From Vibrio sp. HB236076 (GTDB taxonomy: Bacteria > Pseudomonadota > Gammaproteobacteria > Enterobacterales > Vibrionaceae), in NCBI RefSeq assembly GCF_040957575.1, contig NZ_CP162601.1, positions 620,001 to 684,000 on the forward strand: a DNA stretch of 64,000 nucleotides. The letters run 5' to 3'. The notes beneath the pieces were generated by a model. That model was not told where the DNA came from. It made no database searches and was given only the letters and a program-made list of their open reading frames with translations. This document shows positions 29,331 to 38,692 of this stretch, one piece after another; position 1 is the first letter of the stretch, and every line of letters begins with the position of its first letter. Both the position numbers and the translations under genes were made by a program.

Positions 29331-30743
29331 TTACAGTACGTGTACTGATGTGGTGTTGGTTGTACCTGATGACACAAGGGCACCAGAAACCATCACTACG
29401 ATATCGCCTTTTTTACCAAAGCCAGACTCAAGCGCCAACTCTTTACCTAAGTGGTAGAAAGCATCGGTGTTGGCAATCGAATCAACGATGATTGGCGTAA
29501 CCCCTTTGGTTAGCACAAGTTGCGCTGCAGTTTTGCTGTTAGTGGTGACAGCAAGAATGTTCGCCGTTGGGAAGTATTTACGTACAGAGCGTGCTGATTT
29601 ACCGGCTTCTGTTGCAACAACGATCACTGGCGCCGTCAGTTTTTCTGCCGTGTCTACCGCGCTCTTACAAACTGCTTCTGTAATGCGTAGGCGAGGGCTG
29701 TCAAGGCGAGAGCCTAGCTCTGCTTGTAGCGCTTTATCAGTACGTGCCGCAATTTGTGCCATGATGGTCACGGCTTCAACTGGGTATTTACCTTTCGCGG
29801 TTTCGCCTGAAAGCATAACGGCATCAGTACCGTCCATGATCGCGTTGGCTACGTCACCGGCTTCTGCACGGGTTGGACGTGGGTTTTTGATCATAGAATC
29901 AAGCATTTGTGTTGCTGTGATCACCACTTTACGTGCGCGGTTACACTTCTCGATCATCATTTTTTGCGCGAAGATTACTTCTTCCGCTGGGATTTCTACC
30001 CCAAGGTCACCACGAGCAACCATGATGCCGTCAGACAATTCTAGAATTTCGTCGAAGTTGTCTACGCCTTCTTGGTTTTCAATTTTTGAGATGATTTGGA
30101 TGTTGTCACCGCCGTGGGCTTTTAGGTGCTCGCGGATTTCACGAACGTCTTGGCCTTTACGGATGAAAGAAGCGGCAACAAAATCAACGCCTTGCTCACA
30201 ACCAAACTTAAGGTCGGCTTTGTCTTTTTCAGACAGCGCAGGCAAGCTGACAGAAACGCCAGGTAGGTTAACGCCTTTGTTTTCGCCAAGAGCACCGTTG
30301 TTGAGTACCGTACAGGTTACTTCGGTTGCGGTCACTTTGGTCACTTCCATTTCGATCAAGCCATCGTCAACCAAAATGGTGTTGCCGACGCTTAGGTCAG
30401 CGGCGAAGCCTGGGTAAGTCACCGCTACGATGTCTTTGTTACCGACAACGCTCGCATCGGTAGTGAAAGTGAAGGTTTGACCTGCTTCTAGGTCAACGTC
30501 TTGGCCACCTTCCAATTTAATGGTGCGGATTTCAGGGCCCTTGGTATCAAGAAGAATAGCCAGTGGTTGACCTGTGGCTTCCATCACTTGACGGAAGTTA
30601 GCAATACGGGTTCCATGCTCGTTGAAATCACCGTGAGAAAAGTTAAGACGCATAACGTTCATGCCAGCGTTTACGAGTTCAGTCAGTTTCTCAACAGATT
30701 CAGTCTTAGGGCCAATCGTACAAACGATTTTGGTCTTTTTCAT
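29331..30743 (-). CDS. pykF: Pyruvate kinase I
   Basis: Pyruvate kinase makes pyruvate and ATP from phosphoenolpyruvate and ADP, the last step of glycolysis. The 470 residues from the ATG at 30743 equal the E. coli PykF length. It shows [12 protein letters not shown], the substrate loop [11 protein letters not shown], the effector-region and the active-site signature [16 protein letters not shown] and [25 protein letters not shown] site precedes the start; the frame is open seven codons further but without a better start. It is divergent from a DeoR regulator next to glmS, as in V. cholerae. Confidence 0.95.
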   Translation of the reverse strand: MKKTKIVCTIGPKTESVEKLTELVNAGMNVMRLNFSHGDFNEHGTRIANFRQVMEATGQPLAILLDTKGPEIRTIKLEGGQDVDLEAGQTFTFTTDASVVGNKDIVAVTYPGFAADLSVGNTILVDDGLIEMEVTKVTATEVTCTVLNNGALGENKGVNLPGVSVSLPALSEKDKADLKFGCEQGVDFVAASFIRKGQDVREIREHLKAHGGDNIQIISKIENQEGVDNFDEILELSDGIMVARGDLGVEIPAEEVIFAQKMMIEKCNRARKVVITATQMLDSMIKNPRPTRAEAGDVANAIMDGTDAVMLSGETAKGKYPVEAVTIMAQIAARTDKALQAELGSRLDSPRLRITEAVCKSAVDTAEKLTAPVIVVATEAGKSARSVRKYFPTANILAVTTNSKTAAQLVLTKGVTPIIVDSIANTDAFYHLGKELALESGFGKKGDIVVMVSGALVSSGTTNTTSVHVL

Positions 30744-31156
30744 GGAAAATAGTCTCCGATACATACAGTTGTAATTTTAGAAAACATCGACTCTAAAGTT
30801 GTCTTTGCTCTGTCTTCCTTGTATCAGAGCGCGATTGGTTATCAGTTTACTTCAGAGTTGTAAGTCTTTCACATCATTTAGTCATTTTATGACTATTGCA
30901 TTAGCAGATGACAGCTATATTACGACAAAAAACGCCATTAGGCGCTGTTTTTTTATACTGTCATCATAGATTCTGTAATTTTTTTACTTTCTTGGTGTGA
31001 TTCTACCACCGAATTTAGTCAATATCACGAAAATCACTTTGTCTTAGGACAAGGTTTTAACGTTATTTATTAATTTTTGGCAGTGAAATAAATGGATTTT
31101 TACCTTTCGTTGTCGATATAATGACTTTCAGTTCGTAACTTGTGTGCTAAATTTAT
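30744..31156. other. Divergent region pykF/DeoR gene
   Basis: This 413-base gap must hold both promoters. A hairpin CGCC-ATTA-GGCG with flanking A/T runs (30926-30953) resembles a weak terminator on the + strand, though no gene upstream of it on that strand is visible. I could not identify a convincing -35/-10 pair. Confidence 0.4.
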
Positions 31157-31924
31157 ATGTCGAAACGAAACACTGAATTGAGACGATTGGCCATTTCTAA
31201 GCGGGTTAATCAACTTGGCGAAGTCAGCGTAGATGCTTTATCTCGTTTGTTTGAAACTTCAGAAGTCACTATTCGCAAAGATTTAGCGTCATTAGAAAAA
31301 AATGGTCAGCTGCTTCGTCGTTATGGTGGCGCGGTGGCTTTGCCGAAAGAAGTATTGAATGATGCGTTAGATGATAATGTTTCGGTTCGTAAGGTTTCCT
31401 TGGCCAAAACGGCGGCGAGTTTAATTCGCGATCATCATCGAATTGTGATCGACAGTGGCAGCACGACTGCAGCGCTGATTAAACAACTCAATCAAAAACA
31501 AGGCTTAGTTGTGATGACTAACTCATTAAATGTCGCCAATGCGCTTAATGAGCTAGAAAGTGAGCCGACCTTGTTGATGACCGGTGGCACTTGGGACAAT
31601 CATTCAGAGTCTTTTCAGGGCCAAGTCGCAGAATCGGTATTGCGTTCGTACGATTTTGATCAGCTGTTTATCGGTGCAGACGGTATTGATTTAGCACGCG
31701 GGACGACAACCTTTAATGAATTAGTGGGCCTTAGCCAAGTGATGGCGGAAGTGTCTAGGCAGGTGGTGGTGATGATTGAAGCCGATAAAATTGGCCGCCG
31801 CATGCCAAATTTAGAGCTGGGCTGGGGAGACATTGACGTGCTCGTGACCGATGAGCGCATTCGCAGTGAGCAAAAAAGCGCGATTGAAGCCCAAGGGGTT
31901 CGCGTTTTGGTCAGCAGTTTATAG
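31157..31924 (+). CDS. DeoR-family transcriptional regulator (glmS-linked)
   Basis: A 255-residue DeoR/GlpR-type repressor. The N-terminal winged helix (residues 5-60) includes VSVDALSRLFETSEVTIRKDLASLEKNGQLLRRYGGA, and the C-terminal domain has the sugar-phosphate binding pattern IVIDSGSTTAALIKQL and TGGTWDNHSESFQGQVAE, ending LVTDERI. In Vibrio a DeoR gene next to glmS is conserved, which suggests control of amino-sugar synthesis, perhaps by glucosamine-6-phosphate; this is inference. glmS starts 160 bases downstream on the same strand. Confidence 0.88.
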   Translation: MSKRNTELRRLAISKRVNQLGEVSVDALSRLFETSEVTIRKDLASLEKNGQLLRRYGGAVALPKEVLNDALDDNVSVRKVSLAKTAASLIRDHHRIVIDSGSTTAALIKQLNQKQGLVVMTNSLNVANALNELESEPTLLMTGGTWDNHSESFQGQVAESVLRSYDFDQLFIGADGIDLARGTTTFNELVGLSQVMAEVSRQVVVMIEADKIGRRMPNLELGWGDIDVLVTDERIRSEQKSAIEAQGVRVLVSSL

Positions 31925-32084
31925 TGACCCAGCCTTTGCCGTTGAGTTGACAAAACCCGTTGGCGTTTTGTTGGCCACGGCTTAATAGAGGGACTATGCT
32001 CAATGCGAGTCCTTTACCATTAGATAGCAGTTGCCAGGGCCGTGAGATCGTGGCAAATCAGAGCCAAAAGTTAGGAGTCGATAT

Positions 32085-33917
32085 ATGTGTGGTATTGTTG
32101 GCGCGGTTGCGCAGCGTGATGTGGCAGAGATTTTAGTCGAGGGTTTACGCCGTTTGGAGTATCGCGGTTACGATTCTGCCGGTGTGGCGGTCGTCGATGG
32201 CGAGAAAAACCTCACTCGTGTACGCCGTTTGGGCAAGGTACAAGAGTTGGCGGATGCGGTAGAAGCGGCGCAAGTGACCGGTGGGACGGGGATCGCCCAT
32301 ACCCGTTGGGCAACGCACGGTGAGCCGTCTGAAATCAACGCTCACCCGCATATGTCTGGCGATATTGCCGTGGTGCATAATGGAATCATTGAAAACCACG
32401 AAAGCTTGCGTACTTTGCTGCAATCGCGCGGCTATGTGTTTGAATCTCAGACCGATACGGAAGTGATTGCTCATTTGGTGGAGTGGGAGCGACGCACGTC
32501 AGAAACCTTATTGGAAGCATTGCAAAAAACCGCCAAGCAGCTCGAAGGGGCTTACGGTACCGTGGTGGTGGATCGCAACGACCCATCGCGTATTGTGGTG
32601 GCGCGCTCTGGCAGCCCGATTGTGATTGGTTTTGGGGTCGGTGAGAACTTTTTGGCGTCGGATCAGTTGGCATTGTTAAACGTGACTCGCCGCTTTATGT
32701 ATTTAGAAGAAGGCGATGTGGCGGAGATCACCCGTCGCGATGTGACGGTATTTAATGCCCAAGGCGAGCGTGTTGAGCGCGAGGTGAGCGAGTCGAATGC
32801 CGAGCACGATGCCGGTGATAAAGGCCATTATCGTCACTTTATGCAAAAAGAAATTTTTGAGCAGCCAAAAGCGCTGATCAATACCATGGAAGGTCGCCTG
32901 TCTGAGGCATCAGTGATCACCAATGCGATTGGCGTTCACGCTGAAGATATTTTAAGCAAAGTGGAACACGTGCAGATCATTGCCTGTGGTACGTCTTACA
33001 ATTCGGGCATGGCCGCGCGTTACTGGTTTGAGTCGATCGCTGGTGTGAGCTGCGATGTCGAGATTGCTTCTGAGTTCCGTTATCGCGATTTTGTTGTGCG
33101 TCCTAACAGTTTGTTGGTCACTCTTTCTCAATCGGGGGAAACCGCGGATACCTTGGCGGCGCTACGCATTGCCAAAGCCAAAGGCTATATGGCGGCGATG
33201 ACCATTTGTAACGTGGCGGGCTCGTCTTTGGTGCGCGAATCGGATTTTGCCTTTATGACCCGTGCCGGCACCGAGATTGGCGTAGCCTCGACTAAGGCAT
33301 TCACTACTCAGTTGGCTGCGATGCTCATGATGGTGGTATCGATTGGTCGTTTGCAACACCGTTTGTCTGAGCAGCGCGAGGCAGAGATTGTCAATGCTTT
33401 GCACGAATTGCCAAAGGCGATAGAGCAAGCGCTTGAATTTGATAAAGACATCGAAGCTTTAGCGCCAGATTTTGCCGATAAGCATCATACTTTGTTCTTG
33501 GGGCGCGGTGAGTATTACCCGATCGCGATGGAAGCTTCACTCAAGCTAAAAGAAATTTCTTACATTCACGCCGAGGCCTACGCCGCCGGTGAACTTAAGC
33601 ACGGCCCGTTAGCACTGATCGACGCCGATATGCCGGTGGTGGTGATTGCGCCTAGTAATGATTTGCTTGAGAAGTTAAAGTCGAACGTGGAAGAAGTGCG
33701 TGCGCGCGGCGGTTTGTTGTACGTGTTTGCCGATCGCGATGCGGGCTTTGAAAGCGATGAGAATATGAAGATCATCAAGATGCCACACGTTAATGAAGTG
33801 ACGGCGCCTATCTTCTATACGGTGCCGATGCAGTTGCTGTCGTACCACATCGCGCTGATTAAGGGCACGGATGTTGACCAACCTCGTAACCTCGCCAAAG
33901 CGGTGACGGTTGAGTAA
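32085..33917 (+). CDS. glmS: Glutamine-fructose-6-phosphate aminotransferase
   Basis: GlmS makes glucosamine-6-phosphate from fructose-6-phosphate and glutamine, the entry step to UDP-GlcNAc, peptidoglycan and LPS. The 610-residue protein has the N-terminal amidotransferase domain with the nucleophile Cys2 ([13 protein letters not shown]), [11 protein letters not shown] and [18 protein letters not shown], then two SIS domains from about residue 285 ([11 protein letters not shown] and [13 protein letters not shown]) and ends LAKAVTVE. No glmS ribozyme is expected in this group. The end of glmS is the usual Tn7 attachment region. Confidence 0.97.
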   Translation: MCGIVGAVAQRDVAEILVEGLRRLEYRGYDSAGVAVVDGEKNLTRVRRLGKVQELADAVEAAQVTGGTGIAHTRWATHGEPSEINAHPHMSGDIAVVHNGIIENHESLRTLLQSRGYVFESQTDTEVIAHLVEWERRTSETLLEALQKTAKQLEGAYGTVVVDRNDPSRIVVARSGSPIVIGFGVGENFLASDQLALLNVTRRFMYLEEGDVAEITRRDVTVFNAQGERVEREVSESNAEHDAGDKGHYRHFMQKEIFEQPKALINTMEGRLSEASVITNAIGVHAEDILSKVEHVQIIACGTSYNSGMAARYWFESIAGVSCDVEIASEFRYRDFVVRPNSLLVTLSQSGETADTLAALRIAKAKGYMAAMTICNVAGSSLVRESDFAFMTRAGTEIGVASTKAFTTQLAAMLMMVVSIGRLQHRLSEQREAEIVNALHELPKAIEQALEFDKDIEALAPDFADKHHTLFLGRGEYYPIAMEASLKLKEISYIHAEAYAAGELKHGPLALIDADMPVVVIAPSNDLLEKLKSNVEEVRARGGLLYVFADRDAGFESDENMKIIKMPHVNEVTAPIFYTVPMQLLSYHIALIKGTDVDQPRNLAKAVTVE

Positions 33918-34225
33918 GCCAAAGCGCTTTAGCGAATAACGTCTCATACTAAAAAGGCAGCGAAGATTCGCTGCCTTTTTTGTTTGCTCTAGTGAGGTTT
34001 TGCGCCATTTCAGTCAGAGTAGGAATTCATTCACACCCTGCTCATCTGGCTTTTCCATACAAATACTAATAGAAATCCTCGAACATGTTAGCACATGAAG
34101 ACAGTATGATTGACTCACATTTTCCGCACACAAATATCTCTATTGTGACATTTTCTCGGTTACACGAGAGTAGATATTAGTTATCTTACCAGTTTCATAT
34201 TTAATGAGACGGTAGGGGGCGGTAG
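33918..34225. other. glmS downstream region and left edge of the island
   Basis: After the glmS terminator the composition changes towards AT from about 34020. No Tn7-type terminal repeats or tns genes are visible. A 10-base word ATTTCAGTCA at 34007 recurs at 38566. Confidence 0.5.
33951..33981 (+). terminator. Terminator of glmS
   Basis: AAAAAGGCAGCGAA pairs with TTCGCTGCCTTTTT around a short AT loop, 33 bases after the stop. Confidence 0.92.
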
Positions 34226-35752
34226 ATGGAACAAATTTCACTAACTTATATGCTAATAGGCGCTATAGTAATTTTACTTGTTGTCGGGATTTTTTTGGTA
34301 AGAAAGTCTTCAAAGCTAAGTCAGAAACTGGCCGTTACAGAAACTCAATTATCTGAGGCAGCAACAACAATCGAAGAGTATAAAGAAAAATACTCTCACA
34401 TATTTGATATTGAAGCTGAGTGCGAGCAAATCAAGGATCAGCTGAAAATTGACAAGAAAGAGATAGAAGAAAAATCGAGTCAAGCCTTACGCGAAATCGA
34501 ATCCAAGAGAGACGAGGCAATTGCGAAACGTCAATCTGTTGAAGAGCAGATCAGTAAACTTCAGGTTGACTACAAAAGTAAGAAAAGTACTTATGACTCT
34601 TTAACTACACAAATCGCCATATTCAGCGAAGATATTGAGCTTATTGAACTCGGATTCTATGAACCAAAGTTTGATTTTGATGCATCTGAAACATTCAAAG
34701 AAGAGATCAAGAAATGTAAAGAGTGCCAGAAAACCTTGTTGAGAGAGAAGTCTTCTGGTGGAGCGATATACTGCTACCGTGAATGGTCTGTAGACGGTTC
34801 TCGAAGCGAAGGCAAGAAAATGACCAACAAGACTATTCGTCTCACCGCAAGAGCCTTCAATAACGAATGTGAGGCAGCTATTGCCAACTGTACGTGGAAA
34901 AACGTTACAAAAATGGAAGAACGTATAAAAAAAGCGTTCGTCGCAATCAATCAGCTAAATGAACCGAATGCCATATCTATTACAGAGCGTTATCTCAAAG
35001 AAAAGTTAAAAGAACTCCAATTGACTTACGAATATCGTGAAAAGAAACAACGCGAAAAAGAAGAACAGGCGGAAATCAAAGCACAAATGCGTGAAGAAGC
35101 AAAAATAGAGGCAGAGATAAAAAAAGCAGAAGCGGAAGCTATAAAGGAAGAAAAGCGTTATCACAAGGCTTTGGATGCTGCGAGAAAAGAGCTTGAAAAA
35201 GCTAGCGATGAAATGAAATCAGAACTAGAAAAACAGATTGCACAGTTACAGGCAAACTTAGAGGAAGCAGAGCGCAAGCACCAACGTGCTCAATCAATGG
35301 CTGAGCAAACTAAGCAAGGTCATGTTTATGTTATTTCTAACATTGGATCGTTTGGGGAAAATGTCTACAAGATAGGCATGACCCGTCGATTAGAACCAAT
35401 GGATCGAGTGAAAGAGCTTGGAGATGCATCAGTACCGTTTACCTTTGATGTACATGCAATGATTCATACTGATGATGCTCCAACTCTAGAGAAGAAGCTT
35501 CACGATAAGTTTGATACTCACCGATTGAATATGATTAATCGCCGTAAAGAGTTTTTCAGTGTCTCGCTGGAAGAGATCAAACATGCGGTAAATGACTTTA
35601 CCGATCAGTCGGTGGAGTTCATTGAAACAGCTATTGCACAGGACTATTACGAAACACAAGCGATGAACAAACAGCGTCTAGCAAGAGAAGGAAAGTTAGA
35701 AGAAGAGTTATCGTCTTCCAGTGCTCTCCCCAAATTTGCTGATATCTTGTAG
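34226..35752 (+). CDS. Membrane-anchored coiled-coil protein with DUF4041 and T5orf172 domains
   Basis: A 508-residue protein. It has one N-terminal transmembrane helix (residues about 8-25), a coiled coil (about 30-130), a DUF4041-like region (about 130-265, with LIELGFYEPKFDFDASETFK and AFNNECEAAIANCTW), a very charged second coiled coil (about 265-365) and a C-terminal T5orf172 domain (366-455). The last shows GIY-YIG-like residues: HVYVISN, YKIGMT, Arg394 and EKKLHDKF. Such proteins occur in phage, plasmid and mobile regions; the exact activity is undefined, with DNA nicking a possibility. It stands alone in the AT-rich island and has AT-rich codon use. Confidence 0.75.
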   Translation: MEQISLTYMLIGAIVILLVVGIFLVRKSSKLSQKLAVTETQLSEAATTIEEYKEKYSHIFDIEAECEQIKDQLKIDKKEIEEKSSQALREIESKRDEAIAKRQSVEEQISKLQVDYKSKKSTYDSLTTQIAIFSEDIELIELGFYEPKFDFDASETFKEEIKKCKECQKTLLREKSSGGAIYCYREWSVDGSRSEGKKMTNKTIRLTARAFNNECEAAIANCTWKNVTKMEERIKKAFVAINQLNEPNAISITERYLKEKLKELQLTYEYREKKQREKEEQAEIKAQMREEAKIEAEIKKAEAEAIKEEKRYHKALDAARKELEKASDEMKSELEKQIAQLQANLEEAERKHQRAQSMAEQTKQGHVYVISNIGSFGENVYKIGMTRRLEPMDRVKELGDASVPFTFDVHAMIHTDDAPTLEKKLHDKFDTHRLNMINRRKEFFSVSLEEIKHAVNDFTDQSVEFIETAIAQDYYETQAMNKQRLAREGKLEEELSSSSALPKFADIL

Positions 35753-36107
35753 AGCGCCTTATAGATTTGACTGAAAGGGGCATACAGTAATTTGAAATGT
35801 CCCATTCGTGACAGCTTTTTCAATCTGGCACGATTATGCCGCCATTGTTTGTTATGACAGAAGTTAATTAACTTCTTTTGGATGAAAGTTTCCCTTACCT
35901 GTAGTTATCCGAGGGAGCGTCGTCGTAAGCTTTTTAAAATTATGGCTTATTTTGCAATCTAATATCCATTTCCTTTCATTAACATATTGATTATAAATTG
36001 AACTGCAATTGGAAAGGTTGCATTATGGGAGTATGAAAAGCGGCTAAACGCCATATAGAACGAATTGTAAAAAATTAGAAGTATGGTACTAGAGGTTAGT
36101 TGATTAG
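35753..36107. other. AT-rich gap in the island
   Basis: This 355-base gap separates the T5orf172 and HEPN genes. Apart from a candidate promoter at 35998-36026 I see nothing definite in it. Confidence 0.5.
35998..36026 (+). promoter_or_regulatory. Candidate promoter of the HEPN gene
   Basis: TTGAAC and CATTAT are spaced by 17 bases, about 80-110 bases ahead of the ATG. Confidence 0.4.
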
Positions 36108-37490
36108 ATGAGTATTAGAGAGCACCTAACTGCATTAGTTGTCGAATTAACATATATTCATTCGAAAGAATTTTCTTGGGGGAGCGAACATGGTTTTCCT
36201 TGTTTTGTAACAGATGATACTCACGGATATCAAATTAGATTTACGCCAGATGCGAATGATCACTTAAGAAAGCTAACGACAGTTATATTTGAAAACCGAC
36301 AAAATGGGTTACCGAGGATTGAGCTGGGAAGTTACATGAAAGTAACGCAACAAATCGTTGCAAATATGTTCGTAGAAGGTTCTTTTGACAAAAAATATAT
36401 GGATGGTGATAAATCCGCGATTAAAGAACTTAAGTGTAAAATTGAACAAGTAATTTCTGATAACGTAACATCATTTACTCATTATTTTCCTGCTTGGACT
36501 TTAGGGGTAGAGTCTGAAGCCCCTTTTGAGTTAGGTCCTATTACATTTATAACTAGAGAAAATTGGATTGACACAGTTGATTTTCCACAATCTAGCAAGG
36601 ATAGTTATCTAGGAGAAAAAGAAGCTAACAATAATTGGAAAACATTAGTAAAAGAGGCTTTAAAAAAACCGAAACATCGAGAAAAAATACTAGGTTTGGG
36701 TTCGGATATTTATCTAGCCATAAAAGATTGTCCGTCTTTAATTAAGGTTACTATTACAGGTTTTGAAAGAGATTATTCTCGAAAGCTTGCTCAGATTGTC
36801 GCCAAAAGTGCTCTTGACTCGCTTTCGTTGCTCCTTGGAGTACGATCTTCCTTTTTGCAGCAAGCACTCCATGAAGAAAGGTTAGGTCCTATTAGTATCC
36901 ATCAGTTAATAGAAACCAATGGCAATCTTTGGCTCCCTGGAGCAGGATTAAGCGACCGATTTAATGGAGTATCTAAAGCTAGGCTGGAGGAAGCTATGTC
37001 GAGTATAGAATCATTTATTCCGTCAATCGCTTCAATTTTAGAGGGGTTACTACATCCAGGACCACATTCTCATCCTAAGTTAGTTGTTCGTTGGGCTACG
37101 GCTTTAGATTGGTTTGGCGAAGCATGTCGTGAATCGAGTGATGCAGTTGCTATTGCAAAGTTAGGGACAAGTTTAGATGTTCTTTCAAACGGAGGTAAGT
37201 CCGTTGGTATCTCAAACATGGTTTCAACTTTGCTTGGGGTTGATGGAGAAGAGGTCGTAACGAAAGGAGACAAACCTAAAACGTTAGATCAATTGATTAA
37301 GCAAATTTATGACGATGGACGTTCAAAGGTATTGCATGGCACTTACTATGACAGGTTGGAGCCTCTAGACGCTGAAAGGAAAATTGCTTATGAAGTTGCT
37401 AGAAATACGCTGATATCTGCTGCGGTGTGTTTGTATGAATATAAAGGTGATGATAACGAAAAAGCATTCAGAAGTATGCAGCCTAAATAA
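36108..37490 (+). CDS. HEPN (Apea-like) domain protein
   Basis: A 460-residue protein not recognised by name. The N-terminal 200 residues are mixed alpha/beta without known motif. The C-terminal part looks like an Apea-type HEPN domain: RWATALDWFGEACRESS, AIAKLGTSLDVLSNGG, then R405-SKVL-H410-G411, the R-x4-H motif that is catalytic in HEPN ribonucleases, and a closing helix ARNTLISAAVCLYEY. Many HEPN proteins are toxins or abortive-infection nucleases, so a defence role is inferred. AGAGG lies ahead of the ATG. A neutral alternative is a non-catalytic HEPN domain protein. Confidence 0.65.
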   Translation: MSIREHLTALVVELTYIHSKEFSWGSEHGFPCFVTDDTHGYQIRFTPDANDHLRKLTTVIFENRQNGLPRIELGSYMKVTQQIVANMFVEGSFDKKYMDGDKSAIKELKCKIEQVISDNVTSFTHYFPAWTLGVESEAPFELGPITFITRENWIDTVDFPQSSKDSYLGEKEANNNWKTLVKEALKKPKHREKILGLGSDIYLAIKDCPSLIKVTITGFERDYSRKLAQIVAKSALDSLSLLLGVRSSFLQQALHEERLGPISIHQLIETNGNLWLPGAGLSDRFNGVSKARLEEAMSSIESFIPSIASILEGLLHPGPHSHPKLVVRWATALDWFGEACRESSDAVAIAKLGTSLDVLSNGGKSVGISNMVSTLLGVDGEEVVTKGDKPKTLDQLIKQIYDDGRSKVLHGTYYDRLEPLDAERKIAYEVARNTLISAAVCLYEYKGDDNEKAFRSMQPK

Positions 37491-37628
37491 ACTAATTAGT
37501 ATCTTATATTTTTTGTATAAAAACTGTTTAAGCGTGATTCGGCACGTGTTGCATTTTTGATATGTAGTGGCTTAAGTGATTAAGGTATAATGCGGTAACT
37601 ATTTTCTTGAAATGCAGAGGTTGTAAAA

Positions 37629-37949
37629 TTGAACAAAGAAAAAAAGGCAAAACAAGAATCTTCTGTCGAGGAAATTAGAAAGAAGATACGGTTGGCATTA
37701 AACAACCGTAAATTTAGTATGAGAAGTATAGAGGGCATTGCGAAAGAGGCTCACGTACCTGAAAAGAAATTAAGACAACTTATCGCTTATGACAAAAAAT
37801 TAGCAAAAGAAATAAAATATATGCCTTTTCGTTCAAAGGATGGGAAAGTATTGCTCATGTCGAAAGAGCGTTTTATTAAAGAAGCGCCTTTGAAATGGAA
37901 GTTTATTGATTTCTTTGCTTCAAAACGTCAAGGGGTAGAAGATGCCTGA
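37629..37949 (+). CDS. Small basic protein with helix-turn-helix-like region
   Basis: A 106-residue, Lys/Arg-rich protein of unknown function starting with TTG at 37629 (AGAGG upstream). Residues about 30-60, SMRSIEGIAKEAHVPEKKLRQLIAYDKK, have the look of a winged-helix or helix-turn-helix domain; the remainder, RSKDGKVLLMSKERF, could be the wing. It overlaps the next gene by eight bases, so both are translated together. The pair may act as a sensor or regulator with a membrane effector, but I have no family name. Confidence 0.6.
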   Translation: MNKEKKAKQESSVEEIRKKIRLALNNRKFSMRSIEGIAKEAHVPEKKLRQLIAYDKKLAKEIKYMPFRSKDGKVLLMSKERFIKEAPLKWKFIDFFASKRQGVEDA

Positions 37950-38301
37950 GTCACTAAATTCAATAACCAGTACGTTAGGCCCTCACCTTGGACTAATAAT
38001 TATTGCAATCTTCGGTGGAGTCGTTTTGTTCGGTATGAAAATCTCTGAGCATTTCATGAAACCAGAGCAAGATAAACTACCATTAGGCAAGTACATTGGA
38101 TTTACAATATCACTATTTTTTACGCTTCCTATCTTAGGCGCGGGTGTTACTTGTATATATTTGTTAAACGGTGACAAAATCAGTACGATTTTAGCGTTTC
38201 AAATAGGATTAACTTCACCAGCTATTGTACAGAGCTTGATTATTGCAGCGGCCAATAATATGGCGAAAAATGCAGCTCCAAACCTCGAGGGGAAGCAATA
38301 G
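37942..38301 (+). CDS. Small multi-pass membrane protein
   Basis: A 119-residue protein of unknown family with three likely membrane helices: LGLIIIAIFGGVVLFGMKI (about 16-35), YIGFTISLFFTLPILGAG (about 51-68) with IYLL, and TILAFQIGLTSPAIVQSLIIAA (about 81-102). A GGGGTAG ribosome site lies inside the end of the previous gene, giving an eight-base overlap and translational coupling. The arrangement of a small DNA- or RNA-binding protein with a membrane protein recalls effector pairs in phage defence; that is only inference. Confidence 0.65.
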   Translation: MPESLNSITSTLGPHLGLIIIAIFGGVVLFGMKISEHFMKPEQDKLPLGKYIGFTISLFFTLPILGAGVTCIYLLNGDKISTILAFQIGLTSPAIVQSLIIAAANNMAKNAAPNLEGKQ

Positions 38302-38692
38302 CTAACAAACGACTATGGCCTCAACATATTTTTCCTAATCTGGCAGAAATGCTATAGCACATCAGTTCTAAAACGTTTCTGTCCAAAACTAAGTTTCAAA
38401 CTTTGTTATCCAACACAACAAGTACCCGGTGGACATTAAAGTCTGAAAACGTATTAACCGCTCACGGGCTATTTATCGCAAAATCAAAGTAGGTATTAAC
38501 TGAAAAACAAATCAATAAATGAATGTTGTCACCTCCCTTTGGGTATTGTTTCCTTTTAAGCCCAAATTTCAGTCACTTTCGTGCCGTTTTGGCATCACAC
38601 AAGCGCCAATTAAACGATAAACAACGCCAATGAATTCGGTACACTCTGTTGACTTAATTAATAGTTATTTTGGTTAAAGAGGAATGCGAGCA
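38302..38692. other. Right end of the island and LysR upstream region
   Basis: These 391 bases hold no gene. They are AT-rich to about 38560, then return to backbone-like composition. The word ATTTCAGTCA at 38566-38575 matches 34007-34016 on the other side of the island; a 10-base match can be chance. Confidence 0.5.

Larger units (their letters stand above)
34020..38650. other. AT-rich accessory island downstream of glmS
   Basis: About 4.6 kb between the glmS terminator and the LysR gene at 38693 is clearly richer in A and T than the flanks, uses more AT-ending codons, and carries four genes without a housekeeping role. The genes include DUF4041/T5orf172, a HEPN-type protein, and an HTH/membrane pair. 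There is no integrase or transposase. The location fits a known insertion hot spot, and the content suggests horizontal acquisition. Confidence 0.65.

Noticed and set aside
29467..30417. A 316-codon open frame opposite pykF
   Set aside because: It lies wholly antisense to a highly conserved enzyme, has no ribosome site and gives a Ser/Arg/Thr-rich composition typical of a shadow of a strongly codon-biased gene.
32085..33917. glmS ribozyme upstream of glmS
   Set aside because: It is a feature of Gram-positive glmS; the 160-base leader here shows no such core.
33918..34225. Tn7-like transposon end at glmS
   Set aside because: The location is right, but I see no tnsABCD genes or repeated terminal binding sites, and the glmS terminator is intact.
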